Assembly: GCA_021161645.1 (NCBI GenBank)
Contig: JAGHAC010000023.1
Span: forward strand, 1-8,977
Origin: a bacterium
GTDB lineage: Bacteria > Patescibacteriota > Minisyncoccia > Minisyncoccales > PEYH01
DNA: 8,977 nt
Direction: 5' to 3'
Shown: positions 6,143 to 8,977 of the stretch, one piece after another
How the letters are laid out: every line of letters begins with the position of its first letter
Numbering within the stretch: the stretch's first letter is position 1
The notes under the pieces: model-generated
Seen by the model: only the letters and a program-made list of their open reading frames with translations
Told to the model about the DNA's origin: nothing
The model's database searches: none
Position numbers and translations under genes: made by a program

Positions 6143-8128
6143 ATGAAAATTTCTCTTCCTAAAACAGATCTTTTGTCTTTTAAAAACCTTAAAAAATTAA
6201 ACAGGTTGCCGTTTGTTTTAAGTTTTAGAGAAAAAATTCTTTTTTCTTTTTTCTCTCTTCTTTTTATTCTAGGAATAATACTTTTTATTATCTCCTTCTA
6301 TCTTGCGCATACAGAAATAGTCCCTGCTCACTGGGGAATTATTAAAGAAGGCGTTGTAGGACAACCGCGATTTATCAATCCTATCTACGCAGACACAAAC
6401 GATCCAGATAGGGATTTAGTAGAGCTTATCTTTTCCGGTTTGATGAAATATGATGCTCAAGGAAAAATAGTTTTAGATGCTGCGAAATCATACGAAGTTT
6501 TAGAAAAAGGAAAGGTGTATGAAGTAGAGCTAAAAAAGAACATTTATTTTCACGACAATACTCCTCTTACAGCTGACGATGTTATTTTCACTATTAAAAC
6601 CATTCAAAATCCAAGTTTCAAAAGTCCTCTTTTAAAAAGATGGTTGGGTGTTGAAGTAGAAAAAATCTCAGATTATAAGATAAGGTTTGTGTTGCAAAAT
6701 CCGTATCCTGAATTTTTGGAAAACTTAACTGTAAAAATACTGCCTGCTCATATCTGGCGTAATATCTCTCCGGAAAATTTTCCTCTTGCTATTTACAACC
6801 TTAAACCAATTGGTTCTGGTCCATTTAAATTCGAATCTCTTCAACAGGATTCCTCAGGTTTAATAAACTCAATCACTCTCTCTGTCTTTAAAAACTACTT
6901 TGCAGAGAAACCATTTATTCAAAAAATTACTTTTTTCTTCTTTAAGAACCAACAATCTCTTATCTCTGCAGCAAATTCTGGCTTAATAGATTCCTTTCTT
7001 CTTCCTCTTACTGTTCAAAACCATTTCTCTAATTTAAAACTATATACTTTCAAAAGCCCAAGATATTTCGCTCTTTTTATTAACTTGGGCAAGAATAAAA
7101 CCTTAGATAAACCGGAAATTAGAACGGCTCTCAATTATATTATTGACAGAAAAAAAATTATCGGTGAGGTCTTTGATAAAAAAGGATTAGAAGAAATCTC
7201 TCCTTTCCTACCAGAAATTTTTAGCATTCAGAAACCCGGAATTAGTACTCCTAATTTAGAAAAAGCAAAAACGCTATTAAAAAATAACGACTTTCAGCTT
7301 ATAGATGGAAAATGGGTTAAGGCAGAAAAAGAAGTGAAAATGAAATTTACAAAGGATTTAACTGTTGGTTCTGAAGGAAAGGAAGTGGAAAATCTCCAGG
7401 AATGTTTAGCAAAATTTCCCGAAATCTATCCGGAGGGCGAAGTGACCGGTTATTTTGGAAAAAAAACCAAAGTAGCGGTAATTAGGCTTCAGGAAAAATA
7501 TTTTGAGGAAATTCTCAAGCCTTCGGGTTTAACTCAGGGAAACGGAAGAGTTGGTCCCGCCACAAGAGAAAAACTTAATGAAATTTGTATTGTCTCTCCT
7601 GCTCAAAATATACCTTTTAAGATCAACATTATCACCGGAGACGAAACAGTACTTACAGCATTAGGAAATGCTGTCAAAAGTCAATTGGAAAAATTTGGCA
7701 TAGAGACAACCTTAGAAATTCTTCCTCTTAATAAATTAAAACAAGACATTATCCAAAAAAGAAATTATGATGTTCTTCTTTTTGGACAGGTTTTAGGTCT
7801 TTTGCCTGACCCATTCGCTTTCTGGCATTCAAGCCAGAGAGAATATCCTGGTTTGAATTTTTCTAATTATAAAAACAAAAATTTAGATAAGTTGCTGGAA
7901 AAGATTAGAGTTGAGTCAGATATCAACAAAAAGAAAGAATTAATCTCTGAAGCACAAGAGATATTCTTAGAGGATATGCCTGCAATAATTTTGGGAAGTC
8001 CTGACTTTATCTATTACGCAAACCCTAAAATAAAGGGTATAGAAGAAGGCATTATCATTACTCCTTCTCAAAGATTTAATCAAATAAGCAAATGGTATAT
8101 TAAAAGCAAAAGGGCTTTCAAAAAATAA
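6143..8128 (+). CDS. Membrane-anchored family-5 extracellular solute-binding protein with inserted peptidoglycan-binding domain
   Basis: 661 residues from the ATG at 6143; an in-frame TTG at 6119 would overlap secG by 11 bases and is less likely. An N-terminal transmembrane anchor at about 32-55 has no lipobox cysteine, so the protein is probably tethered by an uncleaved helix. Residues about 65-395 match SBP_bac_5 (peptide/nickel-type ABC transporter binding proteins): QPRFINPIYA, IYFHDNTPLTADDVIFTIK, KPIGSGPFKFE, and the RTALNYIIDRKKII hinge region. Residues about 403-482 are a PG_binding_1-type module (LTVGSEGKEVENLQECLA, YPEGEVTGYFGKKTKVAVIR, GNGRVGPATREKLNE). The SBP fold resumes at about 490-660, with NYDVLLFGQVLGLLPDPFAFW and the GLNFSNYKNKNLDKLL segment. 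Standard members are about 500-550 residues; the excess is anchor plus module. No permease or ATPase gene is nearby. Ligand unknown; a wall-located peptide receptor is an inference. Confidence 0.92.
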   Translation: MKISLPKTDLLSFKNLKKLNRLPFVLSFREKILFSFFSLLFILGIILFIISFYLAHTEIVPAHWGIIKEGVVGQPRFINPIYADTNDPDRDLVELIFSGLMKYDAQGKIVLDAAKSYEVLEKGKVYEVELKKNIYFHDNTPLTADDVIFTIKTIQNPSFKSPLLKRWLGVEVEKISDYKIRFVLQNPYPEFLENLTVKILPAHIWRNISPENFPLAIYNLKPIGSGPFKFESLQQDSSGLINSITLSVFKNYFAEKPFIQKITFFFFKNQQSLISAANSGLIDSFLLPLTVQNHFSNLKLYTFKSPRYFALFINLGKNKTLDKPEIRTALNYIIDRKKIIGEVFDKKGLEEISPFLPEIFSIQKPGISTPNLEKAKTLLKNNDFQLIDGKWVKAEKEVKMKFTKDLTVGSEGKEVENLQECLAKFPEIYPEGEVTGYFGKKTKVAVIRLQEKYFEEILKPSGLTQGNGRVGPATREKLNEICIVSPAQNIPFKINIITGDETVLTALGNAVKSQLEKFGIETTLEILPLNKLKQDIIQKRNYDVLLFGQVLGLLPDPFAFWHSSQREYPGLNFSNYKNKNLDKLLEKIRVESDINKKKELISEAQEIFLEDMPAIILGSPDFIYYANPKIKGIEEGIIITPSQRFNQISKWYIKSKRAFKK

Positions 8129-8130
8129 TT

Positions 8131-8977
8131 ATGCGCGAAATAATTTTAAATTTTCCAAAACAATTCAGGGTAGGTTTTGAAAGGGTCCCAAAATTAACTA
8201 TAAAAAAGACCGTAAAGGGAATATGTATCTGTGGTATGGGTGGAAGCGCTTTGCCCGGAAGCATTTTATATGCCTGGATCAACACAAAAAAAATCGACCT
8301 GCCTGTAATTGTTAATCGCGACTATTCTCTACCCCATAGAGTAAAAAGAGGATGGCTGGTAATATGCATTTCTTATTCAGGCAACACAGAAGAGACACTT
8401 TCTTGTTTCAGGGAAGCGCTAAAATACAAACTAAAACTTGCAGGTATAGGATCCGGCGATAAATTAGAAACTCTATCTAAAAAACATCGCGTTCCTTTTA
8501 TTAAAATCCCTTCCGGCATTCCTCCAAGAACTGCCATAGGATATCAATTTGGAGCGCTGGTGGGAATACTACAAAAACATAGAATCTTTAGCAAAAAAGA
8601 TGTACAAGAGTTATTGTCTTTAGAAAATATTGATGCCCGCGAGTTCGAAAATTATGGCAAAAATCTCTCCAAAAGGCTTGTAAAAAAAGTCCCTATAATC
8701 TATGCTTCTAATAAATTTAAAATCGCCGCCCGAATTTGGAAAATCGCCTTTAATGAAAACACTAAAATCCCTGCTTTTTGGAATTATTTTCCTGAACTTA
8801 ACCATAACGAAATGACGGGATTTACAAAATGCAAAATGCAAAATGCAAAATGCAAAATTGCAATTCAAAATTCAAAATTTTATTTTATTATTCTAAAAGA
8901 TAGAAATGATTACAAAAGAATTAAAAAAAGAATGGACTTAACTGCGAAGATATTCAAAAATCAAGGTGTTAAGGGAG
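8131..8977 (+). CDS. Bifunctional phosphoglucose/phosphomannose isomerase (SIS family), partial at 3' end
   Basis: 282 complete codons from the ATG at 8131, two bases after the previous stop. It interconverts glucose-6-phosphate (or mannose-6-phosphate) and fructose-6-phosphate. The first SIS domain shows GMGGSALPG (35-43) and the sugar-phosphate loop SYSGNTEETL (81-90), then PSGIPPRTAIGY (127-138). The second domain (bact-PGI_C) shows AFNENTKIPAFWNYFPELNHNEMTGF. Glu209 and His225 match in motif and 16-residue spacing the catalytic Glu and His of archaeal PGI/PMI. Residues about 233-249 (KCKMQNAKCKIAIQNSK) are encoded by a heptamer repeat and replace a much shorter loop; the normal sequence resumes with FYFIILKDRNDYKRIKKRMD. 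The frame stays open, so the gene is probably functional. I estimate 50-60 residues lie beyond the window, including the C-terminal active-site lysine region. Confidence 0.93.
   Translation, partial: MREIILNFPKQFRVGFERVPKLTIKKTVKGICICGMGGSALPGSILYAWINTKKIDLPVIVNRDYSLPHRVKRGWLVICISYSGNTEETLSCFREALKYKLKLAGIGSGDKLETLSKKHRVPFIKIPSGIPPRTAIGYQFGALVGILQKHRIFSKKDVQELLSLENIDAREFENYGKNLSKRLVKKVPIIYASNKFKIAARIWKIAFNENTKIPAFWNYFPELNHNEMTGFTKCKMQNAKCKIAIQNSKFYFIILKDRNDYKRIKKRMDLTAKIFKNQGVKG
8825..8880. repeat. CAAAATG heptamer repeat with AT-rich tail, inside the isomerase gene
   Basis: Four perfect head-to-tail CAAAATG units (8825-8852), then CAAAATT (8853-8859), a 10-base palindrome AATTGCAATT (8856-8865) and two more CAAAATT units (8866-8879). 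The array lies wholly within coding sequence, in frame overall although 7 is not a multiple of 3, so successive units are read in different phases (KCK, MQN, AKC, KIA). I recall similar heptamer strings from intergenic repeats of Patescibacteria genomes, but cannot verify that here. Confidence 0.9.

Noticed and set aside
8620..8868. Minus-strand open frame opposite the isomerase gene, starting in the heptamer repeat
   Set aside because: It is antisense to a clearly conserved gene; its N-terminus is merely the reverse reading of the CAAAATG repeat (FAFCILHFAFC pattern) and matches no family.

Overview
The window is AT-rich, densely packed bacterial chromosome. Protein style, short spacers and near absence of Shine-Dalgarno sequences at start codons suggest a Patescibacteria (CPR) genome, probably a Parcubacteria-type lineage. 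The main clues are a family-5 solute-binding protein carrying an embedded peptidoglycan-binding module of the kind I associate with Parcubacteria, a GroEL without a GGM tail, and AT-rich short tandem repeats. The lineage is an inference; no rRNA or marker gene is present to confirm it. No stretch longer than about 210 bases lacks a gene.

Left half, minus strand (5442 down to 1). A stress and protein-quality block. groS and groL are transcribed from a good sigma-70-type promoter (5442-5414) followed directly by a CIRCE-like 9-9-9 inverted repeat (5400-5374), so HrcA-type heat-shock repression is likely. A 71-base groS-groL spacer holds the strongest Shine-Dalgarno match noticed in the window and an 11-bp hairpin with a GAAA loop. 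After groL come a 10-bp-periodic AT-rich repeat and a hairpin terminator (about 3234-3212). The T-run of that terminator forms part of the -35 of a second promoter, which drives lemA, a DUF2207 membrane protein with a Gly-rich tail, and htpX (cut off by the window start). LemA, DUF2207 and HtpX are three membrane proteins plausibly acting together in envelope quality control.

Right half, plus strand (5500 to 8977). A divergent promoter with an extended -10 (5500-5528) lies only a few bases from the first start codon, suggesting a nearly leaderless transcript. The operon runs: PF04020 (phage holin family 4/YvlD-like) small membrane protein, secG, a membrane-anchored family-5 solute-binding protein with an inserted peptidoglycan-binding domain, and a SIS-domain phosphoglucose/phosphomannose isomerase cut off by the window end. 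Intergenic gaps are 1, 13 and 2 bases. The isomerase carries an in-frame run of CAAAATG heptamers that adds roughly ten extra residues.

I see no tRNA, rRNA, CRISPR array, insertion sequence or phage module. The most interesting items are the heptamer repeat inside the isomerase gene, the domain-in-domain solute-binding protein, and the structured groS-groL junction.
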